From positions 6,370 through 21,448 of the forward strand of contig WTHW01000229.1 in NCBI GenBank assembly GCA_011526395.1: DNA of 15,079 nt, read 5' to 3'. The notes beneath the pieces are model-generated. The model saw nothing but the letters and a program-made list of their open reading frames with translations. It did not search any database and was not told the origin of the DNA. How positions within the stretch are numbered: position 1 is the stretch's first letter; every line of letters starts with the position of its first letter. Made by a program: the position numbers and the translations under genes. Shown here piece by piece: positions 1-6,800 of this stretch. Origin of the DNA: Alphaproteobacteria bacterium. GTDB taxonomy: Bacteria; Pseudomonadota; Alphaproteobacteria; Puniceispirillales; Puniceispirillaceae.

Positions 1-1808
1 GCCATCAAAGGCTATCTATCATCGATATAAGCAAGGCAGGTCATCAGCCAATGTCATCTGGCACCGGCCGCTATGTGATGGTCTATAATGGTGAGATATA
101 TAACCATCTACAAATACGCCAACAGCTCGGCGATACAACAAATTTTAAGGGCAATTCAGACACAGAAACCATACTTGCCGCCTTTGATGCATGGGGTGTT
201 AACAAGACGCTTGATAAGCTAAAAGGCATGTTTGCAATCGCTTTGTTTGACAAGCAAACATCTGACCTCATCTTGATGCGTGACAGGCTGGGTGAAAAGC
301 CTCTTTATTATGGCTGGCAAGGACAAGGCGCTGACGCCATTTTCCTATTTGGATCAGAGCTGAAAGCCCTAAAAGCACATCCTAAATTTGAAGGTGATAT
401 CAACCGAAATGCCATCACGCTGTTATTGCGCCATAATGCCATTCCAGCGCCTCATTCCATTTATAAAGGCATCTGCAAATTACCAGCTGGCCATATTGTG
501 CGCCTGACCAAGCAAGACAGGCAAAGCCAGACCATCCAGTCACCACAACCTTACTGGCAGTTATCTGAAATTGCCACGCGGGGCGCATCTCAAACTTGGC
601 AAGGCACAGCGCAAGAGGCGATTGACGCGCTTGAAGCAAAATTGCTGAAATCAGTTAAAGCGCAAATGATATCAGATGTCCCTTTGGGTGCCTTTTTATC
701 TGGCGGCATTGATTCATCAACCATTGTTGCACTGATGCAGGCGCAGTCTCAGTCACCGATTAAGACATTTACCATTGGCTTTGATGATAAAGAATATGAT
801 GAAGCCATGCATGCAAAAGCCATCGCCAAGCACCTTGGCACCGCGCATACTGACTATTATGTCTCGCCAGAAGAAGCGATGAATGTTATCCCGCAACTAC
901 CCACAATTTATGATGAGCCTTTTTCAGATTCCTCACAAATACCAACTTTCTTAGTATCAAGATTGGCACGGGAAAAAGTGGCTGTCTCATTATCTGGCGA
1001 TGGCGGGGATGAGCTGTTTTGCGGCTATAATCGCTATAAGATGCTCTCAATTTGGCACAAAGCACAAAGACTGCCAGACCCATTACGCAAGATGACATCT
1101 GCCATATTATCTGCCGGCTCACATAATATGACTGCCAAAGCCGCACAATTTATCCCGCACTTAAAAGGGCAGTCAGATTTTCAGAGTAAGATAAAAAAAG
1201 CTTCATACTTATTTAAGGCACAAAGCGCTGATGATCTTTATCAGCATTTTGTCTCTCACTGGCATCATCCCGCTAGCATTGTCATCGGCGCCGAAGAGCC
1301 AGCGACATATCTGACCGCCAACAGGCCAGATTTATCATCTCTTAGTGATGTTGAAACAATGATGGCATTGGATATGTTGACCTATATGCCAGATGATATT
1401 CTGGTAAAGCTTGATAGGGCTGCGATGAGTGTCTCACTAGAGAGCAGGGTTCCATTTCTAGATCATGAGCTTGTTGAGTTTGCATGGCATCTGCCGCAAG
1501 ATCTGAAATTGCGTGATGGGCAAACAAAATGGATTTTGCGCCAAATATTGCATAAATACGTGCCGCAAAGCTTGATGGATAGGCCGAAAAAGGGGTTTGC
1601 TGTTCCGATTGACTCTTGGTTGCGTGGCCCGTTGCGTGATTGGGCAGAGGCATTATTGGATGAAACTCTTTTAAAACAGCAAGGCTATTTTGACCCAGCA
1701 CCTATTCGGAAAAAATGGGATGCGCACCTATCAGGCAAAGAGAATTGGCAGTTTGATTTATGGGATATATTGATGTTCCAATCATGGCTAGCGGCAAACC
1801 AGCCTTAA
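1..1808 (+). CDS. asnB: Asparagine synthetase, glutamine-hydrolysing (5'-truncated by window edge)
   Basis: This makes asparagine from aspartate, ATP and glutamine in the cytoplasm; paralogues in polysaccharide clusters can amidate other acids. The frame is open from the first complete codon at base 3, reading HQRLSIIDISKAGHQPM before the ATG at 51, so that ATG is internal. The true N-terminus with the catalytic Cys of the class II glutaminase lies upstream. Visible are the end of the glutaminase domain (YNGEIYN, then RDRLGEKPLYY), the synthetase PP-loop SGGIDSS (about 699-719), SGDGGDELFCGYNRY (about 994-1040) and LESRVPFLDHELVEF. About 601 residues are present and roughly 50-60 are missing, which suits a 620-650-residue AsnB. 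It converges on the sulfatase with a 23-base gap. The family call is firm; the exact acceptor is not provable here. Confidence 0.93.
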   Translation, partial: HQRLSIIDISKAGHQPMSSGTGRYVMVYNGEIYNHLQIRQQLGDTTNFKGNSDTETILAAFDAWGVNKTLDKLKGMFAIALFDKQTSDLILMRDRLGEKPLYYGWQGQGADAIFLFGSELKALKAHPKFEGDINRNAITLLLRHNAIPAPHSIYKGICKLPAGHIVRLTKQDRQSQTIQSPQPYWQLSEIATRGASQTWQGTAQEAIDALEAKLLKSVKAQMISDVPLGAFLSGGIDSSTIVALMQAQSQSPIKTFTIGFDDKEYDEAMHAKAIAKHLGTAHTDYYVSPEEAMNVIPQLPTIYDEPFSDSSQIPTFLVSRLAREKVAVSLSGDGGDELFCGYNRYKMLSIWHKAQRLPDPLRKMTSAILSAGSHNMTAKAAQFIPHLKGQSDFQSKIKKASYLFKAQSADDLYQHFVSHWHHPASIVIGAEEPATYLTANRPDLSSLSDVETMMALDMLTYMPDDILVKLDRAAMSVSLESRVPFLDHELVEFAWHLPQDLKLRDGQTKWILRQILHKYVPQSLMDRPKKGFAVPIDSWLRGPLRDWAEALLDETLLKQQGYFDPAPIRKKWDAHLSGKENWQFDLWDILMFQSWLAANQP

Positions 1809-1828
1809 TCTAGCAAGGCTGAAAGCCT
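1801..1828. terminator. Weak hairpin between convergent asnB and sulfatase genes
   Basis: AGGCT-gaa-AGCCT (1816-1828) can form a 5-bp stem. The same AAGGCT can instead pair with AGCCTT at 1801-1806, across the asnB stop codon. It lies in the 23-base gap between two convergent genes, where a shared terminator is expected. There is no clear U-tract on either strand, so this is only a candidate. Confidence 0.3.
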
Positions 1829-1831
1829 CAC

Positions 1832-3349
1832 CTAATGCACTTTGATATCACCAATCTCATCCATCTTTTTATCTAGCAGCTCTGTCATCATCCTAACCGT
1901 ATCCTGATAGCCTGCATCATGATAACAATTATATAACTCCTGCGGGTCAGCTTTCAGGTCAAATAGCTCCCATTCTGGCGGCTCATCACCTGTCATAGTG
2001 CCTTCAATATCAAACCCATCATTATACCAGTAAATCAGCTTAAACTCTTTTGTGCGAATGCCATAATGGGCAAAGGCATTATGGTCAGGATCGCGGTGCA
2101 TCCAATAGCGATGATACGCAACTTCTTGCCAGTCATCAGGCACTTTTTGTTCAAATAACGGGCGCAGGCTATGGCCTTGCATCGCGCTGGTGCGTGGCAG
2201 GCCAGCATAATCAAGAAATGTTGGCGCAAAATCCACATTACATGCCATCTCATCACATTGTGACTGCGCTGGAATCTGTCCCGGATAGCGAATTAAAAAG
2301 GGCATTTGGAAAGATTCTTCATAAATGAATCTTTTATCAAACCAGCCATGTTCTCCTAAAAAGAACCCTTGATCAGAGGTATAGATAACGATGGTATCAT
2401 CTGCGATGCCAGCGTCATCCAGATAATCAAGAAGCGCCCCAACGCTCTCATCAACAGATGCCACTGTTTGAAGATAGCGTTTCATATATCTTTGATATTT
2501 AAAATAAGCCAACTCTTCAGCTGTCTCAAAGCGATAGTGAGTGCCATCATTTTTATCAATCAGGCACATCTCAGACACATCTTCTGGATGGGGAATTTTG
2601 CGGATATCATTACCTTTTGTCATGGGCGCGCCAACTTCTATCCCGCCTTCAGGCTGGCACAAACCCAAATCAGCATAAGTGATATCAGATTGGATGCGCA
2701 TTAATGCTTGTGATGCTGCAAGTGCGCGGTTTTCATAATCATCATCAAAACTCTCAGGCACCCGGATATCATCACAATTCATATCTCTATATTTTGGATG
2801 CGGCTCCCATGTGCGATGGGGCGCTTTATGATGGCACATCAAAAAAAACGGCTTATCGTTGTCGCAAGATTTCAGCCAATCAAGTGATTTTTGCGTGATG
2901 ATCTCACTCACATATCCTGTATGTTCACGGGGCGTGCCCATCTCAATCATCACAGGATCAAAATACACGCCCTGACCTGGCAGGACTGACCAGAAATCAA
3001 ACCCTGTTGGCTCATGGGCAGGGCCTTCGCCCAAATGCCATTTGCCAATCATCGCTGTCTGATAGCCAGCACCGCGCAAATCTTTGGCAACATGTGGCAG
3101 GCGGTTATCCATTGCGGTATGCAACGTGGTCACCTCGTTCACATGATTATAGGTGCCAGTTAAAATGGCGGCTCTGCTAGGGGTGCAAATGGAATTGGTC
3201 ACATAACAATGATTTAACCTCATCCCCTCTTGCGCGATGCGGTCAATATTGGGGGTATGATTAATGCCTGCGCCATAACAACTAATCGCTTTTGCGGCAT
3301 GGTCATCTGACATGATAAAAATGATATTTGGTTGTTTTGGCATTTGCAT
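1832..3349 (-). CDS. Type I (formylglycine) sulfatase, arylsulfatase-like
   Basis: Hydrolyses a sulfate ester; the substrate is unknown. The chosen start gives 505 residues, normal for the family. The signature CTPSRAAILTG places the Cys that matures to formylglycine at residue 55. Metal-binding aspartates are seen in SDDH (15-16) and SDQG (D326), followed by GEHGWFDKR; KWHLGE supplies the usual Lys/His. The C-terminus has the EWELFDLKADPQELYN motif of arylsulfatase and glycosaminoglycan-sulfatase relatives. The longest open frame starts at TTG 3367, but ATG 3349 sits 5 bases after AGGGA and is preferred; ATG 3343 is also possible. No signal peptide is visible, so the enzyme looks cytoplasmic and would act on imported substrate. 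It is not an obvious choline-sulfatase (BetC), which has MADQ and CAPSR at these points. No maturase (FGE or anSME) is in the window. Confidence 0.9.
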   Translation of the reverse strand: MQMPKQPNIIFIMSDDHAAKAISCYGAGINHTPNIDRIAQEGMRLNHCYVTNSICTPSRAAILTGTYNHVNEVTTLHTAMDNRLPHVAKDLRGAGYQTAMIGKWHLGEGPAHEPTGFDFWSVLPGQGVYFDPVMIEMGTPREHTGYVSEIITQKSLDWLKSCDNDKPFFLMCHHKAPHRTWEPHPKYRDMNCDDIRVPESFDDDYENRALAASQALMRIQSDITYADLGLCQPEGGIEVGAPMTKGNDIRKIPHPEDVSEMCLIDKNDGTHYRFETAEELAYFKYQRYMKRYLQTVASVDESVGALLDYLDDAGIADDTIVIYTSDQGFFLGEHGWFDKRFIYEESFQMPFLIRYPGQIPAQSQCDEMACNVDFAPTFLDYAGLPRTSAMQGHSLRPLFEQKVPDDWQEVAYHRYWMHRDPDHNAFAHYGIRTKEFKLIYWYNDGFDIEGTMTGDEPPEWELFDLKADPQELYNCYHDAGYQDTVRMMTELLDKKMDEIGDIKVH

Positions 3350-3352
3350 TAT

Positions 3353-3359
3353 CTTCCCT
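3353..3359 (-). promoter_or_regulatory. Shine-Dalgarno deciding the sulfatase start
   Basis: Read on the minus strand, AGGGAAG lies just before ATG 3349 (5 bases after AGGGA) and 11 bases before ATG 3343. It overlaps the extra codons that a TTG start at 3367 would add, so the TTG start is unlikely. Confidence 0.45.
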
Positions 3360-3361
3360 AT

Positions 3362-3395
3362 TATCAAGATTAGTATAAGTTAGCGTTTCTTGATA
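3362..3395. promoter_or_regulatory. Inverted repeat in sulfatase / small-gene divergent gap
   Basis: TATCAAGA (3362-3369) and TCTTGATA (3388-3395) are perfect 8-bp inverted arms 18 bases apart. They lie in the 94-base gap between the divergent sulfatase and zinc-ribbon genes. It could be an operator or just AT-rich coincidence. TATACT on the minus strand, between the arms, is a possible -10 for the sulfatase, without a good -35. Confidence 0.3.
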
Positions 3396-3443
3396 TAACC
3401 AAACAAAAGAAATGTGACTTCCATCGATAAGGACTTATGTGTC

Positions 3444-3638
3444 ATGACAGATAATAACGCACCATCACTGACCCATAATGGCATCAGCTATGCTCTCTAT
3501 GATGATAAAAAATGTGGTGGGTGCGGCGCTGATAATTGGCGCGGTGAAAAATTGGCACTTGCCTATTTGCCAGATACAAACGGCTATATGTGCCCGCCAT
3601 GTGTAAACACCTATCTCGCTGGCAAGGCCAAATCATAA
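3444..3638 (+). CDS. Small zinc-ribbon protein, function unknown
   Basis: I do not recognise a named family. The 64-residue product has two Cys pairs, C24-GG-C27 and C50-PP-C53, with 22 residues between them. This is the usual layout of a single zinc ribbon or rubredoxin-like knuckle. The N-terminus is short and polar and the end is basic (LAGKAKS). The open frame extends to a GTG at 3414, but ATG 3444 has AAGGA about 10 bases upstream and is preferred. Its stop overlaps the start of the next gene by one base (TAATG), so the two are almost certainly translated together. It may bind a nucleic acid or a partner protein; nothing in the sequence decides this. Confidence 0.72.
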   Translation: MTDNNAPSLTHNGISYALYDDKKCGGCGADNWRGEKLALAYLPDTNGYMCPPCVNTYLAGKAKS

Positions 3639-3910
3639 TGACACAAGATAACGAGATTGAAATTGATGAAGTCGCTGCAGAAATGCGTGATGAAATCTTG
3701 GCGATTGTTGATGAACAAAACGCCATTATTGCCTCATTGAATGATGATAAATTATGCCATTTAACAATCGGGCAGGCGGCAATCACAGCCTTCACAGACG
3801 CCTTGCCAAAAGATAAAGCTGACAGATTAAACGAGCTAGCTGAAAAGAAAACAGAGCTTACCGATAATTTATTATCCTATGTCGCGCGCCAAAATCAGAT
3901 GGATTTATAA
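3638..3910 (+). CDS. Small acidic, helical protein, function unknown
   Basis: A 90-residue product that I do not recognise. It is strongly acidic at the N-terminus (DNEIEIDEVAAEMRDE) and looks almost wholly alpha-helical. A stretch rich in Lys, Glu and Leu near the C-terminus (KADRLNELAEKKTEL) could form a coiled coil. No membrane segment or signal peptide is visible and there is only one Cys. The start at ATG 3638 overlaps the preceding stop in TAATG. The frame is also open back to 3590, but that would place the start inside the zinc-ribbon gene. Coupling to the zinc-ribbon gene suggests that the two proteins act together. Confidence 0.7.
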   Translation: MTQDNEIEIDEVAAEMRDEILAIVDEQNAIIASLNDDKLCHLTIGQAAITAFTDALPKDKADRLNELAEKKTELTDNLLSYVARQNQMDL

Positions 3911-3939
3911 AGCAAAATCCAGCTGATTATTTAAGGCAA

Positions 3940-4647
3940 TCATGATGTGCTATTCACACGTTTTGATAAAGCTTCATGGCTTTCCACACGTTCAGAATAT
4001 CTATCTGTCAGATAGTCACGATTATCACGTGTCAGCATTGTAAATTTGTATAATTCTTCCATCACATCAACAATGCGATTGTAATAGGCGGATGGCTTCA
4101 TCCGATCATTATCATCAAACTCAGCCCATGCTTTGGCAACAGATGACTGATTTGGAATGGTCAAAAGCCGCATCCAGCGCCCCAAAATCCGCAGCTGGTT
4201 CACTGTATTAAAGCTTTGCGATCCGCCTGATACTTGCATCACTGCTAGCGTCTTGCCTTGTGTTGGGCGCACAGACCCAAGCGACAGCGGAATCCAATCT
4301 ATCTGTGTTTTCATGACCCCTGTCATCGAACCATGACGTTCAGGTGATGACCACACCATACCATCACACCAAGTGACTAAATCGCGCAATTCTGCCACCT
4401 TTGGATGGTCGGCATCTGCATTATCATCTGCCAATGGCAAGCCTGATGGGTTATAAAACCGCACCTCTGCGCCTAATTTTTCTAAAATGCGCGCTCCTTC
4501 TTCAGCCGCAAGGCGTGAAAAACTGCGGCTTCGCAACGAGCCATATAAAATCAAAATCTTAACAGGGCTATTTGCCCGCGACGGAAATAATCTCGTCTCA
4601 TCTAGGGGGTGGAACATATCATCATTCATTTGTGGTAAGTCTGTCAT
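3940..4647 (-). CDS. arsH: ArsH-type NADPH-dependent FMN reductase
   Basis: A cytoplasmic flavoprotein of the flavodoxin-like ArsH family. Members reduce flavins, quinones or azo dyes with NADPH, and some oxidise trivalent organoarsenicals. The 235-residue length is typical. The FMN-phosphate loop GSLRSRSFSR is at 36-45 and the flavin-contact segment WSSPERHGSMTG is at 99-110; both are strongly ArsH-like. ATG 4647 has AAGGA 7 bases upstream. No arsR, arsB/acr3 or arsC gene is adjacent, so the gene is an orphan here and arsenic resistance is not assured. A general redox or quinone-protection role is possible. It is divergent from the MDR oxidoreductase, another predicted NADPH-type enzyme. Confidence 0.88.
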   Translation of the reverse strand: MTDLPQMNDDMFHPLDETRLFPSRANSPVKILILYGSLRSRSFSRLAAEEGARILEKLGAEVRFYNPSGLPLADDNADADHPKVAELRDLVTWCDGMVWSSPERHGSMTGVMKTQIDWIPLSLGSVRPTQGKTLAVMQVSGGSQSFNTVNQLRILGRWMRLLTIPNQSSVAKAWAEFDDNDRMKPSAYYNRIVDVMEELYKFTMLTRDNRDYLTDRYSERVESHEALSKRVNSTS

Positions 4648-4717
4648 GACGAAATCCTTGCTTTATCAAGATTGGGATAATAACCATTTGGCAAATTGTG
4701 CCGTCTAATAATAGCAT

Positions 4718-4751
4718 CTTGCAATCACTTTATTGTATCTTTATTTGCAAG
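4718..4751. promoter_or_regulatory. Paired TTGCAA palindromes upstream of the MDR gene
   Basis: CTTGCAA (4718-4724) and TTGCAAG (4745-4751) are inverted copies 20 bases apart, and each contains the palindrome TTGCAA. They lie between arsH and the MDR gene, a plausible place for an operator of a divergent regulator. No adjacent regulator gene is present, so the role is a guess. Confidence 0.25.
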
Positions 4752-4770
4752 CATGAAGCCTCATACCAAC

Positions 4771-4775
4771 AAGGG
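4771..4775 (+). promoter_or_regulatory. Shine-Dalgarno deciding the MDR gene start
   Basis: AAGGG lies 10 bases before ATG 4786. The longer frame from TTG 4696 and the ATG at 4753 have no comparable site, and the added residues do not resemble an MDR N-terminus. Confidence 0.45.
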
Positions 4776-4785
4776 TAATCAAACT

Positions 4786-5874
4786 ATGACAAGTCAAAAT
4801 CTTCCCACAGATATGATGGCCATTGTGACCACAGGCAATGGCGGGTATGACAAGCTTGAATATCGCAAAGTGCCGGTGCCACAAATATCAAAAGGCGAGG
4901 TTTTGTTACGCGTGCTTGCCGCTGGTATGAATAATACTGAAATTAACACACGTCTTGGCTGGTATTCTCAATCTGTGACAGATTCAACAGATGCGCTTGG
5001 CATTGAACAATCTGAAAACCAAAGCCATAAAGCAGATGGCGGCTGGAACGAAGCTACACCTTTTCCAATCATTCAAGGCACTGATTGTTGCGGCGAGGTC
5101 GTCAGCATCGCAGATGATGATCATAACCATCTTTTGGGAAAGCGTGTTTTGGTGCGTGCTTGTATGCGCACAAATGGATTTGATAACCCGCAAACAGCAT
5201 GGATGGCATCTGATTTTGACGGCGCCTTTGCCCAATATGTCAAAGTGCCAGCTAGTGAAATCTTCGCTGTTGATTGTGAGTGGTCAGATGCTGAATTGGC
5301 AACCATCCCTTGTGCCTATGCAACGGCTGAGACAATGCTTCACCGCGCCAACTGCCAGCAAGGTGACCGTGTTTTGGTGATGGGTGCCTCTGGTGGTGTC
5401 GGCTCTGCTGTTGTCCAGCTTGCAAAATTACGAGGTGCAATTGTCACAGCTGTGACCACCACAAACAAAGCAGACAGAGTCCGCGCTATCGGGGCTGATA
5501 ACATCCTCGACAGAAACGCTGATCTTATCGCACAAGCTGGCGAGGAAGCATTTGATCTGATAGTGGATAATGTCGCAGGTCCCTCATTTGGCGATATGCT
5601 AAAATTATTGGTGCGTGGCGGACGATATACATCATCAGGCGCCATCGCTGGTCCTGTTGTGCCATTGGATATGCGTGATATGTATTTAAAAGATATTACG
5701 CTTATCGGGACAACTGCATGGGATGAACCTGTCTTTCCAAATCTTGTCTCTTACATTGAACAAGCAAGGATACGCCCGCTTCTTGCCAAAACATTTCCGC
5801 TAGCTGATATCGCAAAAGCGCAAGAGGAATTTAGCCAAAAAGATTTTGTCGGTAATTTTGTGCTTATCCCTTAA
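4786..5874 (+). CDS. MDR-superfamily NAD(P)-dependent oxidoreductase, MDR9-like (zinc-free)
   Basis: A medium-chain dehydrogenase/reductase of the quinone-reductase side of the family; the substrate is unknown. The chosen start gives 362 residues. Landmarks are the N-terminal fold with AGMNNTEINTRLGWYS, then FPIIQGTDCCGEVV, and the Rossmann motif GASGGVGSA at 200-208 followed by VVQLAKLRGA. Late motifs are GGRYTSSGAIAGPVVPLDMR and the C-terminal AKTFPLADIAKAQEEF. The whole agrees with my memory of the MDR9 subgroup (annotated as zinc-binding alcohol dehydrogenase). The Cys/His catalytic-zinc ligands and the four-Cys structural-zinc lobe are absent, so the common zinc-binding label would mislead. 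Its TAA stop shares TTAA with the stop of the opposing methyltransferase gene. Confidence 0.85.
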   Translation: MTSQNLPTDMMAIVTTGNGGYDKLEYRKVPVPQISKGEVLLRVLAAGMNNTEINTRLGWYSQSVTDSTDALGIEQSENQSHKADGGWNEATPFPIIQGTDCCGEVVSIADDDHNHLLGKRVLVRACMRTNGFDNPQTAWMASDFDGAFAQYVKVPASEIFAVDCEWSDAELATIPCAYATAETMLHRANCQQGDRVLVMGASGGVGSAVVQLAKLRGAIVTAVTTTNKADRVRAIGADNILDRNADLIAQAGEEAFDLIVDNVAGPSFGDMLKLLVRGGRYTSSGAIAGPVVPLDMRDMYLKDITLIGTTAWDEPVFPNLVSYIEQARIRPLLAKTFPLADIAKAQEEFSQKDFVGNFVLIP

Positions 5875-6785
5875 GCTAATTTTGTGATGCTATGCCCTTG
5901 TCTAATAAGATGCTCTCTTAAGTAAGCAATATGTTGAGGGCCTATCTCACAACACCCCCCGATAATCGTGGCGCCATCATCAATCCATCTGTCGATATGA
6001 TTGGCATAGCTTTGCGGGTCAAGATCACGCCGCGCTGTTAAATTATCAACAGTCTGGCCTGGGCGAAGCGCTGTGATAGAGGTAAAGCCATTGGCATAGC
6101 CGCCAACACGCAAACCTGATTTGCCCAATAATGGCATCGCCTTATCAATCGCCTCTGGATAACAACAATTAATGGATAAGGCAGAGACCCCTTCAGCGCC
6201 TAGCTCATCAATGGCTTGCTCTAACCTCTCACCAGAACGAAGCGTATTAGTCGCATCATCATTTAAGGTAAGACCGATATAGGCTTTGTGACCATTATCC
6301 CTTAGCGCCGCGACAGCTGCCTTTGTCTCAGTGATATTTGACATTGTCTCCACCAAAAACAAGTCAACATATGGGCCTTGCGCTGCAATAATGCGGGCAT
6401 ATTCATCATATGAGCTTTGATAATCAAGCGCTTCTTCAGCGACATAGGATGCCGCAACAGGTGGCAAGCATCCTGCAATCGTAATCTCATCGCGCGCGAT
6501 ATCTGATTGCGCAACAGCTTGTGTCACCATCGCGCTCGCCATCTGATGAAAATCATCATATCGCTCGCTATGCCCGTTCCTGTCTAATCTGCTTTGTGTG
6601 ATGGTATAGCTGTTCACTGAAATTGTGCGCGCACCTGCATTGATAAAATCCTTATGCACATCAATCACAATCTGCGGCTCGTCATCCATGACTTTTACCG
6701 ACCATAGGGGGTGGCTTTTATCAGATGTGGCGCGTTTATTTATCTCTTGGCCAAGACCGCCATCAAGCAATGCAATTTCAGACAT
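5871..6785 (-). CDS. Homocysteine S-methyltransferase family protein
   Basis: Expected to move a methyl group from a donor to homocysteine, giving methionine. The donor in this family can be S-methylmethionine, betaine or a methylated corrinoid, and it cannot be read from sequence. The protein has 304 residues. It opens with LLDGGLGQEI, has ETMSNITETKAA in the barrel (146-157), a thiol motif INCC (C207/C208), and ends with GGCCEIGP, where C278/C279 with an earlier Cys form the family's zinc site. ATG 6785 follows AAAAGGTG. It lies 15 bases after the aldo/keto reductase gene in the same direction, so the two are probably co-transcribed, possibly as the tail of the znuC operon. A betaine donor would fit the carnitine genes in this window, but that is inference. 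Confidence 0.88.
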   Translation of the reverse strand: MSEIALLDGGLGQEINKRATSDKSHPLWSVKVMDDEPQIVIDVHKDFINAGARTISVNSYTITQSRLDRNGHSERYDDFHQMASAMVTQAVAQSDIARDEITIAGCLPPVAASYVAEEALDYQSSYDEYARIIAAQGPYVDLFLVETMSNITETKAAVAALRDNGHKAYIGLTLNDDATNTLRSGERLEQAIDELGAEGVSALSINCCYPEAIDKAMPLLGKSGLRVGGYANGFTSITALRPGQTVDNLTARRDLDPQSYANHIDRWIDDGATIIGGCCEIGPQHIAYLREHLIRQGHSITKLA

Positions 6786-6800
6786 GTCTAAACACCTTTT

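Noticed and set aside
51..1808. asnB read as a complete gene starting at ATG 51
   Set aside because: The frame stays open upstream to base 3 and encodes conserved AsnB residues (HQRLSIIDIS), so the gene is cut by the window edge rather than short.
1832..3349. Choline-O-sulfatase (BetC), which would fit the betaine theme
   Set aside because: The N-terminal SDDH and CTPSR motifs and the C-terminal DLKADPQELYN pattern fit arylsulfatase relatives; BetC has MADQ and CAPSR at the matching places.
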